Positions 9,016 to 20,776 are shown, numbered from the stretch's first letter. The stretch: DNA of 64,000 nucleotides from Linanthus parryae (GCA_023055425.1 JALGPY010000010.1:48975863-49039862); one strand, 5' to 3'. A program made the numbers and translations. Notes: generated from the sequence alone by a model not told the origin.

Positions 9016-10093
9016 TCTTCTTTCTAGTGCTGAAACTGGAAGCAGATGAAAGAAATAAGTAAATTGCCACGTTTATTCTATGAAACAACATGATTTAACT
9101 AATTTATGGTTTTTCAGTATTTCGATTAAATAAATCAGTCACAATCCTTAGATCTAACCTACCACCTACTTAACTACCCACTACTTGAAAATTTACCCTC
9201 TCTCTCGGATTAATTTACGTAATTATCAAAAGTGTGTGATAACATGACTTGATGAATATCATATAATATTACCGAGGACGCCATTTTCATCTTCTCCTCC
9301 AGCAAAATCGATTATGAAACGTGTTTTTTTGGTAGTGCCATCGGGCACGGGCAATCTCCTAGTCTCAAGAAATGGCCAAGTACCATTATGTGAAGAAGAT
9401 GAAGAGAGTTTATAGTTATATGGCTGAGAGAGAGAGGGGTCATGGCGGTTAAGTAGGTTATTTTGGAGATGAGAGTGGGAGAGTGGGGGGTTCTTGGTGT
9501 TTGTCCAGGTTAAACGTGCCTTTGACCCATTCTCTTCTAGCCTGGCCCGGGTTGACTCGTTTGTTACCCAAATTGACTCAGTTGGATGATGATATCCACC
9601 CCTCTTTACCTCCCATTATAGGGGAAAAGACACTTTCTTCACCCTCTAGTTTCATTAAAGGACACTTTTACCAGTTTGAGAAAGGACACACCACTTCGGC
9701 ATGCCAGACTTCATAAACTTAACACCCCATATTGTCTCACCGATAGTATAGAATTGGGAACTGTCAATAAACCTATTTTTTTGGATAAATTTACCCTCAT
9801 GTTATGAAAATTATAGGAATTGTCGAATACCTTTTTGTATGATATTGGGTCAAATTTGTCTCTAAATTAAGTTATTTTCAGTGATGGACCACACTCTCGG
9901 ACTAAGTATGCAACAATCAGGCGAGATTCTTAGGGCATCTCCAACAATTCAAGCAGAGGGGGAGGGGAAGAGGAAAAAATGCATAAAAATAGGGTTCAAG
10001 TCCAACCATGTGATGGGGAGGGGTGATATGGAGAATTGTTTTGTCTTGGGTGTGGGATGATTAGGGGACGTTTCCCTATGAAAATGTTGCAAA
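9016..10093. other. upstream region of the phytocyanin gene and intergenic DNA
   Basis: No coding feature is supported. A minus-strand TATAAACT motif at about 9405-9415 could be a TATA box for the phytocyanin gene, though it would imply a 5' leader of more than 350 bp. The word GGGCATCTCCAACA near 9933 is common at the ends of plant MITE-like repeats, but no inverted partner was found. Confidence 0.35.
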
Positions 10094-10275
10094 ATTTCTT
10101 TACAAGATTTACGAAGAACTTAGACATTTAATTTCCACCATAATAAATAAATACAAATATTTTTTAGGGAAAATACAATTAAATTTTAAATACAATGGCA
10201 ATTTTTTTGTTATTCATGAAGCTTAGACAACTATTCAATATTGAAATTATATTTTTCTAAAATTACATAAATCAG
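10094..10275. repeat. dispersed repeat, copy 1
   Basis: About 180 bp that aligns by eye with 10640-10825 in the same orientation: shared blocks include ATTTAATYTCCACCA, GGAAAATACAATTAA and GACAACTATTCAAT or its near match. The copies have diverged by many substitutions and small indels. Confidence 0.7.
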
Positions 10276-10639
10276 TTTTGTTCTTTCGCAGCAACTCCCG
10301 ATTGAAATGGTAACGGTGAGTTTGTCTTCATGTAACATCAAAAGCATAGCGACATTCTAATTCCATCTTTCCATATGTAAACATGTCACTTAGACTCGGT
10401 GATCTGAATAACAAAACAATGTAATTTTTTTGTCACCGTTTTGCTAATCAATATAGCGGGTCAAAATGGCCTGAAAACAATGATAAAATCACAGTAAGAT
10501 GAAGAAGGCGAAACGGAAGTAATATGTATCACCGAGTTCACGACCGACAAAATTTATATGTACTACATATACTAGTGGCTGAGGCCATGGTCACCTGAAA
10601 TAGAATCTAATCAGACATATTTTTTATGCGCTTTTTATT

Positions 10640-10825
10640 ACATTAATCTTACAACATTTACACAGAATTTAGATATTTAATCTCCACCAACATAATTAAA
10701 TACAACTACTTTTTTACGGAAAATACAATTAATTTTAAACAGAATGACAATTTTATTGTTATTCACTAAGCCTAAACAACTATTCAATCGTGGAATTATG
10801 TTTTTTTAAAATTAGATATATTATT
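10640..10825. repeat. dispersed repeat, copy 2
   Basis: Second, diverged copy of 10094-10275. The intervening 365 bp are not repeated and show no gene. Confidence 0.7.
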
Positions 10826-10899
10826 TTTGTGGCTTAAACATATCTTTTAAAAGAAATCCCTTGTCCCATTATAATCCACGGTAAGCCCAACAGCTTAAT

Positions 10900-11080
10900 G
10901 TGTGAGTTTGGATGCATGTATGTATATGTACTTTTGAACTTTTTATCCTATAAAAAGTTGGATATTTCTTTAGAATTACATCATATAGCCGGGTTCGAAC
11001 CCACGAACTCATGCCGGGGGTGGAGGGGGTGGAGGGGGGGGGGGGGGGGGGTTTAAAACGCTCTACCACTGAACTAGCAC
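10900..11080 (-). repeat. tRNA-derived SINE
   Basis: The minus strand reads GTGCTAGTTCAGTGGTAGAG, a near-ideal A box (11066-11076), then a long C tract, then GGGTTCGAACCC (10991-11002), a perfect B box, followed by a non-tRNA body. A true tRNA would have a shorter A-to-B distance and a closing acceptor stem, neither of which is seen. The run of 18 G on the plus strand (11034-11051) lies between the boxes. Confidence 0.7.
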
Positions 11081-11302
11081 ACAATTGAACAAAAAAAAGA
11101 TATTTGGGGTTTAAATATTAATGAAGAAAAACAAACACATGTAAATAATCTGTTGAACCGATGTCTGTGTATGAGCATCCCGGCACTAGATTATTTTGCA
11201 TTTTCTACACGTGGCTGTCATTGATTGGCCCATCAAGCCGGTGATACGAGCATCTATTGCCCGAGTACATTGACATCAGGTGTTTCGGATGTTAGTCAGT
11301 TG

Positions 11303-11855
11303 TAGAGTTGTCTATAGGTCGGGATGAGTTGGGTCAAGCCGGATCAGGCCATATATTTTAAAATGTGAACCCAAGCCGAACCCAACCCATCGATCGGGCT
11401 AACACTAGAACCCAAGCCCAACCCATTACATAGATACTCTAAACCTAAATCCATTGGGCAGGGCAACATGATATTTCTGTTTATTAAAAATAATAACATT
11501 GAAAATTAAAAAGATAACTAATATTATGTTAAATAAAAACATGATTGAAATTAATAATGCACATAACACATTTAACATTCTTTTACACTAACTTATTAAC
11601 AAAACATGTTACACATTGTTTGTTATATCCGTTTAGTTAGAAATGTATACATGTAAACTATCAAGTGTAAGTAAAGGATCTGGGTCGGGTCGGGCTAGCG
11701 TCAACAATTTAAAACTCAAAACTAACCCATATGTTATTGCGGCTCGAATGATGAACCCGGGCCTAAGTCAGGCTAAAATCAGTCAATCAAAAATGCTTAA
11801 AATCCTTGGCTGGGTTGGGTTGGTTGGTCAGGCCACTCGACCGATGCCATCCCTG
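11303..11855. mobile_element. hAT-like MITE (candidate)
   Basis: The left end TAGAGTTGTCTATAGGTCGG and the reverse complement of the right end CAGGGATGGCATCGGTCGAG are imperfect inverted repeats, and the second resembles the C/TAGGGATGGCAA ends common in non-autonomous plant hAT elements. The body is rich in GGGTTGGG/CCCAACCC words. A clear 8-bp TSD was not found (flanks share only GTCA), so this remains tentative. Confidence 0.45.
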
Positions 11856-12802
11856 GTCACCGGTGCACCGATTTCATAAAAAGAACCCAACTACATCCAA
11901 AAAAACTCCAGTTATATTTGAAAAAAATCCACCTCATCCAACCAAACCACCATAAGCCAAATATGAGTTTGTAGTCCAAAAGTTCTTACCATGCGGTGTA
12001 AAAAACTGACCACTATAGTACTATATGATCCCTAAATGCAATGATGGGCATACAAATTTCTCTTTGTAGCTTGAACATAGTTTCCTCCATTCAAAACATC
12101 TCATGAAAGAGGTGAAATTCGATAGTTGAAAACGAGAAGACCTAATAACTTTAAACATATTTCAAAAATTTACCTACCTAGTTTGTTATATAGATTTCAA
12201 ATAAATAGTATATGGTGATTCTATTTTTCTGAAGACTTGTATGCATTTCTCAGAAAAAAAACTACTTAAAGTTATCTTCATCACAACGGTGTGTCTTGAG
12301 CACAAAGCGAACAATGTTCTTTCACCTTATCATTTATATGTTACTAGATTATTAACCAAAACATAATTTTCTAGTTCAGTTTAGGTTACTTATAAAAGGA
12401 CAGATGTCATCGAGTTTCTCGTTTTTCAAATTAATTTAAAGTTTGTAAGCTAGTAGAGTACCCGGGAAGTAGTAGTGCCGTATGAATTGAATTAGATACG
12501 TTGATGATTATTTTGCATGTATAAGTATATACATATACATATATATGCATGTACATACATACATACATACATACATACAAATAAGTGTTTTAATGTATAC
12601 GTGCACATAGTACTAATTATTTATTCATATATACACGACATCAAGTTTCTTAAAAAAATTAGGAACGAGAAGCAACATATTGAAAGCTCACATCTTACAG
12701 AACCCATGCCACTGCATGCCTTGTTGGAGCATGATCTAGACGAAGTCGTGCGATATATCAAGTACTCATGTTTCCACTTCGAAAATATGTTTGAAGCAAT
12801 TT
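11856..12802. other. intergenic DNA with ACAT microsatellite
   Basis: No gene is supported. An (ACAT)n tract lies at about 12550-12580 within AT-rich sequence. The right part is the target of the LTR array. Confidence 0.5.
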
Positions 12803-12807
12803 CCCCT
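12803..12807. repeat. target-site duplication CCCCT (left copy)
   Basis: Directly adjoins the first LTR (TGTTCGCG at 12808) and is repeated at 26501-26505 directly after the last LTR (ends TTAACA at 26500). Confidence 0.92.
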
Positions 12808-15035
12808 TGTTCGCGATAATTCCCAAGTATAGGAATATCGTTCTAAGTAGTACCCGAGTAAGAACGGGGTCGAATCCACAAGGAGAGGAGGTTTAGACAA
12901 TGACTTGCAAAACTAGAAAACGACAAACTAAATCAAGAAACACAAACTCTCAATGGCTTTAAAGCTTGCCAAGCTATTCAAATCCACCAAAATCAATTGA
13001 TGGAGCAAGTTTGAGGTTTGAGTTTAAGAACAAAGTAAACGACTACTAGAGCTACGATTCAAGAAACTAAGTGAAATGACAAGTAGAGAGGGGCTAGGGA
13101 TCATCGGTTTCTCTAGTGACCAATCCTCCTATTACATTCAAGCCCGATTCTCAATTCGCATGTGTCAATCCACAAGACAAGTATCTCAAGAAGTGATTGC
13201 TCATACAATCCAACTCGCGACAAGAGAAGTGTGTAAATCCAACACGCTACTCAAGCACTAAAGAGGCTATTCAAATGAGACTCTCCAAATTTCAAGTGTT
13301 TCAAGCATCAACCATATGTAAACACACATAGATGTTTCCACATGAAAGATCAAGCAACAAATGAGATTTGTAAATTCTCACTCAAATCACCTAACTAGAA
13401 CTTGGTTTCTCAAAGTTAGGATTGACGAGTTCCTCTCACGCAAATGCAACTTCAAATCAAACACGTCAAAAGTATTCGCACATCTACCTATTCAATGCAT
13501 CAAATACTTCAACAAGAGAAATCTAAATATTGCACTAAGCATTCAAGTGAACCCAATTCAACCCATTCATCCTTGAAGTTCAACTTGAAACAATATGGAG
13601 ATTTAGACACTAGATAGTCCCAAATCACCCAAGCAATTGAATTAGCTAGAAATAATAGAAAATTCAAGAGAGATTGAGAGAAATTTAACTTTCAATAATC
13701 AAAACTTGAATTCATACTTGAGAGCACCAATACACTTTTCACTAATTCAATCCCAAACACTTGTTTCAAATACACAAAACTAAGAACAAAAATAGCCAAA
13801 ACACAAAGCTAAGCTATCAAAATGATGAAACTACCAAACTAAGCTTGTAATTGTGAAGCAACTACCCAAATCAAGCTGCTGCTGCTATGCTATAGTGAAG
13901 AACACAGCAGCAGCAACACCAAAACAGAGCATAACAGTGCTCAAACGCAGCAGCAAAACAGTGCCAAAATTCGTCCAAAATCGGACTGAAATCCGTCCTC
14001 CTCTCTCCCTCTCTTCCTCTTTCTCGTTCTTGGCCCTTAGAGAGCTCAAGAACAACCCAGAAGAAGGCGAAATCAGAGAGAGAGAGAGGAGAAAACGAAC
14101 CCAGAACAGAGTATGTATCACCGTCGGGTCTGTCCAAGAGAGAGTTGTGATTTCTTCAAGATTTGTTTATATAGCCTTGTCTTTGAGCTTCCTAGGCCTC
14201 CAAGAATGTATCTAAGCCGTCCAATTCATCCCAAGACCTCTGAATCGTTGATTTGTAGAGCTCATGAACCCTAGGTTTGATTTGGGGCTTTTCGTTTGGG
14301 TTGTTCTTGGGCCGAATTGAGCATTGGGTTAGGAAGAGGGTTGGAAAAGGGGAAGATTGGGACCGGTTTCACGCGATTTGGTGAAGATTTAAGGTGGTTT
14401 TGGGCTGTGGGAAGCTTCGGACGAAGCTTGAGAAGGAACAATGGCTGCTGCTGGGTGTTTGACGGGGAGAGAGACTGTCGCGTGAGAGGATGAGCTGGTT
14501 TGGTGAATTTTCACCCGGCTCCCCCCTAAGTCTCGGTTGTGTTTTAAAATACCCCCTACTCTTCTTTAAAAGGTTTGAGAAAATGCAATAACACCCCAAC
14601 TCCGTTAGGAGCTCTTCAAAATAGCCATTGAAAGGTTTATAAACTTGCACTTAAGCCCCACTTTCGTTGAAAACTTGTCTTTTTGGCCCTTGACATTCAC
14701 TTTTGACTTCTAGATCTTCAATAATGGCCCCAATTCTTCTCTTGTCTTCTCAAATAGGCCCTTAAATATTCAAATATTCTTCAAATTAGGTCCTCCAAAT
14801 CTTCAAATCCCTTCAAATTAAGTCTTTCAAGCTTCTTTAATTCATCGTTTGGCCCTCCTAGGCTAGTCTCTCGCATTCCAAATCATAATTTCACCTATAA
14901 AATGAGATAAAACAACCAAAGCTACGAAAACAAGCATAAGTCTAGAAAGAGAGATATAACACGCAAATAACACATAAAAGTAAGTTAAGAGGAGTTCAAT
15001 AACCTACTAAAATATGCGATTTTAAGTCGTTAACA
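12808..15035 (-). repeat. LTR 1 of the array (2,228 bp)
   Basis: In plus coordinates it begins TGTTCGCG and ends TTAACA, i.e. TG...CA on either strand. It is the 3' LTR of the left unit. It differs from LTR 2 and LTR 3 by only scattered substitutions by eye. A CAG/CTG-rich stretch at about 13868-13955 can form a hairpin between GCTGCTGC and GCAGCAGC. Confidence 0.93.
14165..14176 (-). promoter_or_regulatory. TATA box in LTR 1
   Basis: The minus strand reads GGCTATATAAAC, a good plant TATA box, about 860 bp into the LTR in element orientation. This would divide the LTR into a U3 of about 0.86-0.9 kb and an R-U5 of about 1.3 kb. Confidence 0.6.
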
Positions 15036-15046
15036 CACCCCCCAAC
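15036..15046 (-). promoter_or_regulatory. polypurine tract of the left unit
   Basis: On the minus strand GTTGGGGGGTG lies directly before the LTR start TGTTAACG. Upstream of it is TTTGCTCGAGGACGAGCAAA (about 15050-15073), a motif often seen at this place in plant gypsy elements. Confidence 0.85.
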
Positions 15047-15600
15047 TAGCCTTTTGCTCGTCCTCGAGCAAAGAGAGCGATAAGAGAAGTGATCTAGTTA
15101 AGAACCAATCATGAGAGACACACACTCAACTAGACAAGGCTTGACTCAATTCTAGACCCGAATATTTACAAAAACGCACACACACATTATCTATCCTAAG
15201 TGAGGACTCAAAGAAACAAAATACTAAGATTTACTAGCTAATTTTAATTTTTTTTTGGTGGGGGAAAAAGAAGAATGCATAAATGTCTTCTCAAATAAAT
15301 TCTCAAAGTCCAAGAAGATTGAGAAAGAAGCCTAAGGACGTCTAAGCATATACTCATACAAATGTGGGCGGTGTTTGGTAGAAGGTGACTCATGCGATTC
15401 ACAAAACTTGTTAAATTAAGTCCAATTTGCGAGAAAGTATGCCTTCAAAAATAAGGATCACAAGAAACTAGACATTCTCATACTTATTCAAAAGCACCCA
15501 TGTAGGATGGAATTCCAAAGCTTTGAACAAAAATTTTTAAGAAGGGGAGATGTGGTTGTGGGCTTGTATGATCCTTTTGTTGATTTTTGGTAGATGATGC

Positions 15601-15642
<42 letters not shown>

Positions 15643-16770
15643 TTTTTTGAGATTTATAGCATTAACATTTTATTTTTAACCTCAAATCCAAGGATCTCCA
15701 AGACCCACAACAAAACATAGGAATATACACGCGAGTGGGCTTTTTTAAGCTAAACCAAGGGAGCTATCTAGGTGGTGACGTAACATTATCCCCGGACACC
15801 CCTCTATTTCTTAGACATCGCATGGGGTGTCATTGGTAACCACCACTCCAATGGGCTACAAGTTTCCACCGCAAGAACGAATAGAGAAAAATCTTTTTGT
15901 GAAGTTCAAATAGCTTTAGAGAATACACCCTTTTTCAAAAGTAGTGAGACGTCAAAGTTTATGTGATCAACTTAGCTTGAAGGACTTAAACATGAAAAGT
16001 AAATTTAGTGTGTCGCTTTGTGAGAACGCATGATATCGCGGAAGGTGGGATATTGGTGTAGATGTATTGAGTATAAGCAAAGAATTCCTTTCTAAAATGA
16101 AAATAAAAAGAACATGGACTAAGAAATTTCATTATTTGAAAACATCTAGCTTCCTAAAATCCCCCCTTTTCACTTTTCTCATTTTTGTTTCCATTTTTTT
16201 AATTTTCACTCTTTTTTTTTTTTCTTTTTTCAAAATAAGTGACTCAACTATAACTTCCTAAGACTCAATAAAGCTATCAAATAAGAAAATAAAATCTAGA
16301 CTCAAGATGAAAGGTGAAAATAAATAAAACTACCAAAGAAATGAAGAATAAAAAAAATCTATGGTTTGACACGGGGAAAGAGTGATGCTTCTCATGAAAG
16401 ATTCACACATTTTTTTTTTCAATTTTTCTAATTTTTTTGGATTTTCATTTTTTTATTTTTTTTGTATTTTTCATGTAAATTACTAATGAAGAAAAAGCAT
16501 GCTAGTAACCATTTAAGCCAAACAATATATCTACTTCCCACCCCCCAACTAAAATGTCACATTGTCCTCAATGTGTGAGAACAATGGGAGAGCATACAAG
16601 TTCATATAAGAGTTAAGGGATAGATAGACCTCATTGTAGCTTTCTTGGCCACCAAGTACAAGTCCTCCTCCAAGAGCAACCTACAAATGGTAATAGAAAA
16701 GAAATGCAAGAAATAGAGATAAACTAATTTATTTATTTACAACTAGGGAGGTGGAACAAAGAAAATGATG
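15047..16770 (-). other. non-coding 3' internal region, left unit
   Basis: About 1.7 kb between the ORF stop and the polypurine tract without a supported ORF. It has a T tract of about 37 nt near 15603-15641. At about 16540-16585 there is a second polypurine-like block, CATTGAGGACAATGTGACAT then TTAGTTGGGGGGTGGG on the minus strand, echoing the real PPT. Confidence 0.7.
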
Positions 16771-18351
16771 CTATCCCACCCCCAATCTTGGAAATTTCTT
16801 TCCATGCCATGCCCCTACTTCATTCTTAGAAAAGTACTTCTCCTTTAAAAAGTTAGATTCATCAATTAGAATAGATAGGAGAAGTAGGGGCAAGACACAA
16901 AAGATGAATAAGAGATGCAAGCAAAATCTAACAATTAATCTAGAGCAAGTTGTTATGTCTTGCATCATCTTAAGAAAAGGGTTTGAAATCCTCAATTGAC
17001 ATGAATCATAGAATGGGTCTTCATAAGTTGCCAAATTTTTACTTGAAATCACAACTTGCGAAATATGGGCAACTTGTGAATCCTCAATCTCATCAATTTT
17101 AAACATGGCATATGGATTTACGGATGTGGCTTCATAATTGGGAGGTAAAATAATTTGAGAACATGAAGCCACATCGAAACCCTTAGGCTCATGAGATGGG
17201 TCATTGACTTGGTCAAATTGAGCCAATAGTCTCTCCTCTTCATCAAAGTTAATTGCATCTTCCATGAGAAAAGATGAGTATGAAGCTTCACTATCATATA
17301 GAAATTCTATTTCTTCCCAAGTAAGCTCATCTAATTCTTTGAAAGATGTAGTAAAAGAGTTTACATGAATAGGAGTATCAACACATGAACCCCCCAACTT
17401 ACTTGAAGGTTCTTTCACAATTTCTAGTGGAGGGGGTTCTCCTAGAGTATCCTCTAAGTCATCACGAAAGAAGTGATGCTCATGATCATTGGAACTCCGA
17501 TGAGTAATAGACTCTTCATGAGCACTAGACAAGATAACATTTCCTTCAAGAATGGTAGCATCTAATTTGACTTCTAACTCATCACATGAGTGGTTTCCAT
17601 TTTGCGACTCCTCCTCACATGTGTCACTATGTGAGTCATCCAAAATGACTTCACTCATGTCATGGGTTGAAGAGTCATCATCAAAAACATCAATTTCACT
17701 ACCAACATCACTATCACATGCTTCTTTAGAATGTGCGAATGAGAAATGAATACAATCACCTATCCTAGTGGCAACAACTCCATCATCAAACACATCATCC
17801 AAGTTTTGGTATTCAATAGACTTGTGATGTGTATGAGTGAGAACTTGAGACTCATATGATGGCGAGTCTTGTGAAGAGTAAGAGCTATATGCAAGAGACC
17901 CATCATCATGAGATTTTGAATATAACGATTCCACTTTATCGGCCAAGTGAGAAAATGCTTCTACTAGTTCTTTTGTGCCTTGAAAATATTTTTGCATTGT
18001 TTCCTCAAGAGTACTACTTATAGGCCTCTCTAGGTCCTCATTCATATAATCTTCCCTCTCAAAATAATTCACTCCTCTTGATTCACACGTCATATCATTA
18101 TATTCATAAGTGCAAGAATCATGAGAGTAAGTGTTTGAGGGAGGTGATTGTGCACAAGAAGCATGAGATGTGTAATCTAGTGTCCTATTACCATGCCAAG
18201 AATAATCATTCTTAGGAAAATAATCACCATTTTTAATCGCACGTTCACGTATGGAACGCATTGATTCCTTAGAATGATTTCCATGACTAGTAAATGCATA
18301 GTAATAAGGAACACTAGGCCTCTCACCAAGTCCAAAATGTTCATGAGACAT
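16771..18351 (-). CDS. conserved orphan ORF of the non-autonomous retrotransposon, left copy (526 aa)
   Basis: I do not recognise this protein. It sits where gag would be, the first long ORF after the primer site. I place the start at the ATG at 18351 (MSHEHFGLGERPSVPYYYAF); the open frame extends upstream to 18471, but an A-tract just before this ATG has 8 A here and 9 A in the other copy, so only the frame from this ATG is shared. The N-terminal 100 residues are basic and His/Ser/Tyr-rich. A short helical segment EETMQKYFQGTKELVEAFSH follows, then a long acidic Ser/Asp/Glu-rich region, and near the C terminus a strongly hydrophobic segment FCLHLLFIFCVLPLLLLSIL that could be a membrane anchor. 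There is no zinc knuckle or protease motif. The right copy (22502-24082) has the same length and only a handful of replacements, with no stop. Confidence 0.75.
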   Translation of the reverse strand: MSHEHFGLGERPSVPYYYAFTSHGNHSKESMRSIRERAIKNGDYFPKNDYSWHGNRTLDYTSHASCAQSPPSNTYSHDSCTYEYNDMTCESRGVNYFEREDYMNEDLERPISSTLEETMQKYFQGTKELVEAFSHLADKVESLYSKSHDDGSLAYSSYSSQDSPSYESQVLTHTHHKSIEYQNLDDVFDDGVVATRIGDCIHFSFAHSKEACDSDVGSEIDVFDDDSSTHDMSEVILDDSHSDTCEEESQNGNHSCDELEVKLDATILEGNVILSSAHEESITHRSSNDHEHHFFRDDLEDTLGEPPPLEIVKEPSSKLGGSCVDTPIHVNSFTTSFKELDELTWEEIEFLYDSEASYSSFLMEDAINFDEEERLLAQFDQVNDPSHEPKGFDVASCSQIILPPNYEATSVNPYAMFKIDEIEDSQVAHISQVVISSKNLATYEDPFYDSCQLRISNPFLKMMQDITTCSRLIVRFCLHLLFIFCVLPLLLLSILIDESNFLKEKYFSKNEVGAWHGKKFPRLGVG

Positions 18352-18510
18352 TTTTTTTCCAAGCAAGTAGATGAGAGGTACTTGATGAATTTCACAAGCC
18401 CTCTTGAATCTCACAAGCTTAAATAACCACAATACAACTAGAGAAAATGTAAAAAACAAACTACTAATCAAACTAACTAAGAAAGCAAATCAAATCTAAA
18501 ACCTAGCCTC

Positions 18511-18528
18511 TCCCCGGCAACGGCGCCA
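18511..18528 (-). promoter_or_regulatory. tRNA-Asp primer-binding site, left unit
   Basis: The minus strand reads TGGCGCCGTTGCCGGGGA, complementary over 18 nt to the 3' end of plant tRNA-Asp including CCA. It lies a few bases inside LTR 2, as expected for the 5' end of the left unit. Confidence 0.92.
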
Positions 18529-18534
18529 AAAACT

Positions 18535-20765
18535 TGTTCGCGATAATTCCCAAGTATAGGAATATCGTTCTAAGTAGTACCCGAGTAAGAACGGGGTCGA
18601 ATCCACAAGGAGAGGAGGTTTAGACAATGACTTGCAAAACTAGAAAACGACAAACTAAATCAAGAAACACAAACTCTCAATGGCTTTAAAGCTTGCCAAG
18701 CTATTCAAATCCACCAAAATCAATTGATGGAGCAAGTTTGAGGTTTGAGTTTAAGAACAAAGTAAACGACTACTAGAGCTACGATTCAAGAAACTAAGTG
18801 AAATGACAAGTAGAGAGGGGCTAGGGATCATCGGTTTCTCTAGTGACCAATCCTCCTATTACATTCAAGCCCGATTCTCAATTCGCATGTGTCAATCCAC
18901 AAGACAAGTATCTCAAGAAGTGATTGCTCATACAATCCAACTCGCGACAAGAGAAGTGTGTAAATCCAACACGCTACTCAAGCACTAAAGAGGCTATTCA
19001 AATGAGACTCTCCAAATTTCAAGTGTTTCAAGCATCAACCATATGTAAACACACATAGATGTTTCCACATGAAAGATCAAGCAACAAATGAGATTTGTAA
19101 ATTCTCACTCAAATCACCTAACTAGAACTTGGTTTCTCAAAGTTAGGATTGACGAGTTCCTCTCACTCAAATGCAACTTCAAATCAAACACGTCAAAAGT
19201 ATTCGCACATTTACCTATTCAATGCATCAAATACTTCAACAAGAGAAATCTAAATATTGCACTAAGCATTCAAGTGAACCCAATTCAACCCATTCATCCT
19301 TGAAGTTCAACTTGAAACAATATGGAGATTTAGACACTAGATAGTCCCAAATCACCCAAGCAATTGAATTAGCTAGACATAATAGAAAATTCAAGAGAGA
19401 TTGAGAGAAATTTAACTTTCAATAATCAAAACTTGAATTCATACTTGAGAGCACCAATACACTTTTCACTAATTCAATCCCAAACACTTGTTTCAAATAC
19501 AAAAAACTAAGAACAAAAATAGCCAAAACACAAAGCTAAGCTATCAAAATGATGAAACTACCAAACTAAGCTTGTAATTGTGAAGCAACTACCCAAATCA
19601 AGCTGCTGCTGCTATGCTATAGTGAAGAACACAGCAGCAGCAACACCAAAACAGAGCATAACAGTGCTCAAACGCCGCAGCAAAACAGTGCCAAAATTCG
19701 TCCAAAATCGGACTGAAATCCGTCCTCCTCTCTCCCTCTCTTCCTCTTTCTCGTTCTTGGCCCTTAGAGAGCTCAAGAACAACCCAGAAGAAGGCGAAAT
19801 CAGAGAGAGAGAGAGGATAAAACGAACCCAGAACAGAGTATGTATCACCGTCGGGTCTGTCCAAGAGAGAGCTGTGATTTCTTCAAGCTTTGTTTATATA
19901 GCCTTGTCTTTGAGCTACCTTGGCCTCCAAGAATGTATCTAAGCCGTCCAATTCATCCCAAGACCTCTGAATCGTTGATTTGTAGAGCTCATGAACCCTA
20001 GGTTTGATTTGGGGCTTTTCGTTTGGGTTGTTCTTGGGCCGAATTGAGCATTGGGTTAGGAAGAGGGTTGGACAAGGGGAAGATTGGGACCGGTTTCACG
20101 CGATTTGGTGAAGATTTAAGGTGGTTTTGGGCTGTGGGAAGCTTCGGACGAAGCTTGGAGAAGGAACAATGGCTGCTGCTGGGTGTTTGACGGGGAGAGA
20201 GAGACTGTCGCGTGAGAGGATGAGCTGGTTTGGTGAATTTTCACCCGGCTCCCCCCTAAGTCTCGGTTGTGTTTTAAAATACCCCCTACTCTTCTTTAAA
20301 AGGTTTGACAAAATGCAATAACACCCCAACTCCGTTAGGAGCTCTTCAAAATAGCCATTGAAAGGTTTATAAACTTGCACTTAAGCCCCACTTCCGTTAA
20401 AAACTTGTCTTTTTGGCCCTTGACATTCACTCTTGACTTCTAGATCTTCAATAATGGCCCCAATTCTTCTCTTGTCTTCTCAAATAGGCCCTTAAATATT
20501 CAAATATTCTTCAAATTAGGTCCTCCAAATCTTCAAATCCCTTCAAATTAAGTCCTTCAAGCTTCTTTAATTCATCGTTTGGCCCTCCTAGGCTAGTCTC
20601 TCGCATTCCAAATCATAATTTCACCTCTAAAATGAGATAAAACAACCAAAGCTACGAAAACAAGCATAAGTCTAGAAAGAGAGATATAACACGCAAATAA
20701 CACATAAAAGTAAGTTAAGAGGAGTTCAATAACCTACTAAAATATGCGATTTTAAGTCGTTAACA
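18535..20765 (-). repeat. LTR 2 of the array, shared by both units (2,231 bp)
   Basis: Begins TGTTCGCG and ends TTAACA in plus coordinates. It serves as 5' LTR of the left unit and 3' LTR of the right unit. No TSD copy is present at either side; it joins directly to the PBS spacer of the left unit and the PPT of the right unit. Confidence 0.93.
19893..19903 (-). promoter_or_regulatory. TATA box in LTR 2
   Basis: GGCTATATAAA on the minus strand, at the same place in the LTR as in LTR 1. It would drive transcription into the left unit. Confidence 0.6.
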
Positions 20766-20776
20766 CACCCCCCAAC
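20766..20776 (-). promoter_or_regulatory. polypurine tract of the right unit
   Basis: GTTGGGGGGTG on the minus strand directly before LTR 2, identical to the left unit. Confidence 0.85.

Noticed and set aside
10988..11080. Minus-strand tRNA gene
   Set aside because: A and B boxes are good but spacing is too long and no acceptor stem closes; assigned to a SINE.
12548..12580. CRISPR-like short repeats
   Set aside because: Simple ACAT microsatellite without spacers; the genome is plant nuclear.
12690..12807. Coding exon at the left border of the LTR array (MPLHALLEHDLDEVVRYIKY)
   Set aside because: No family resemblance, and joining it across the TSD to 26506 onward gives no continuing frame that I recognise.
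13853..14215. 120-codon frame repeated in all three LTRs (also 19580-19942 and 25315-25677)
   Set aside because: It repeats only because the LTR repeats; it overlaps the LTR promoter region and CAG-rich tract, and opposite-strand frames are equally open.
17552..17749. 65-codon plus-strand frames within the orphan ORF (also 23283-23480)
   Set aside because: Shadow of the Ser/Asp-rich minus-strand ORF.
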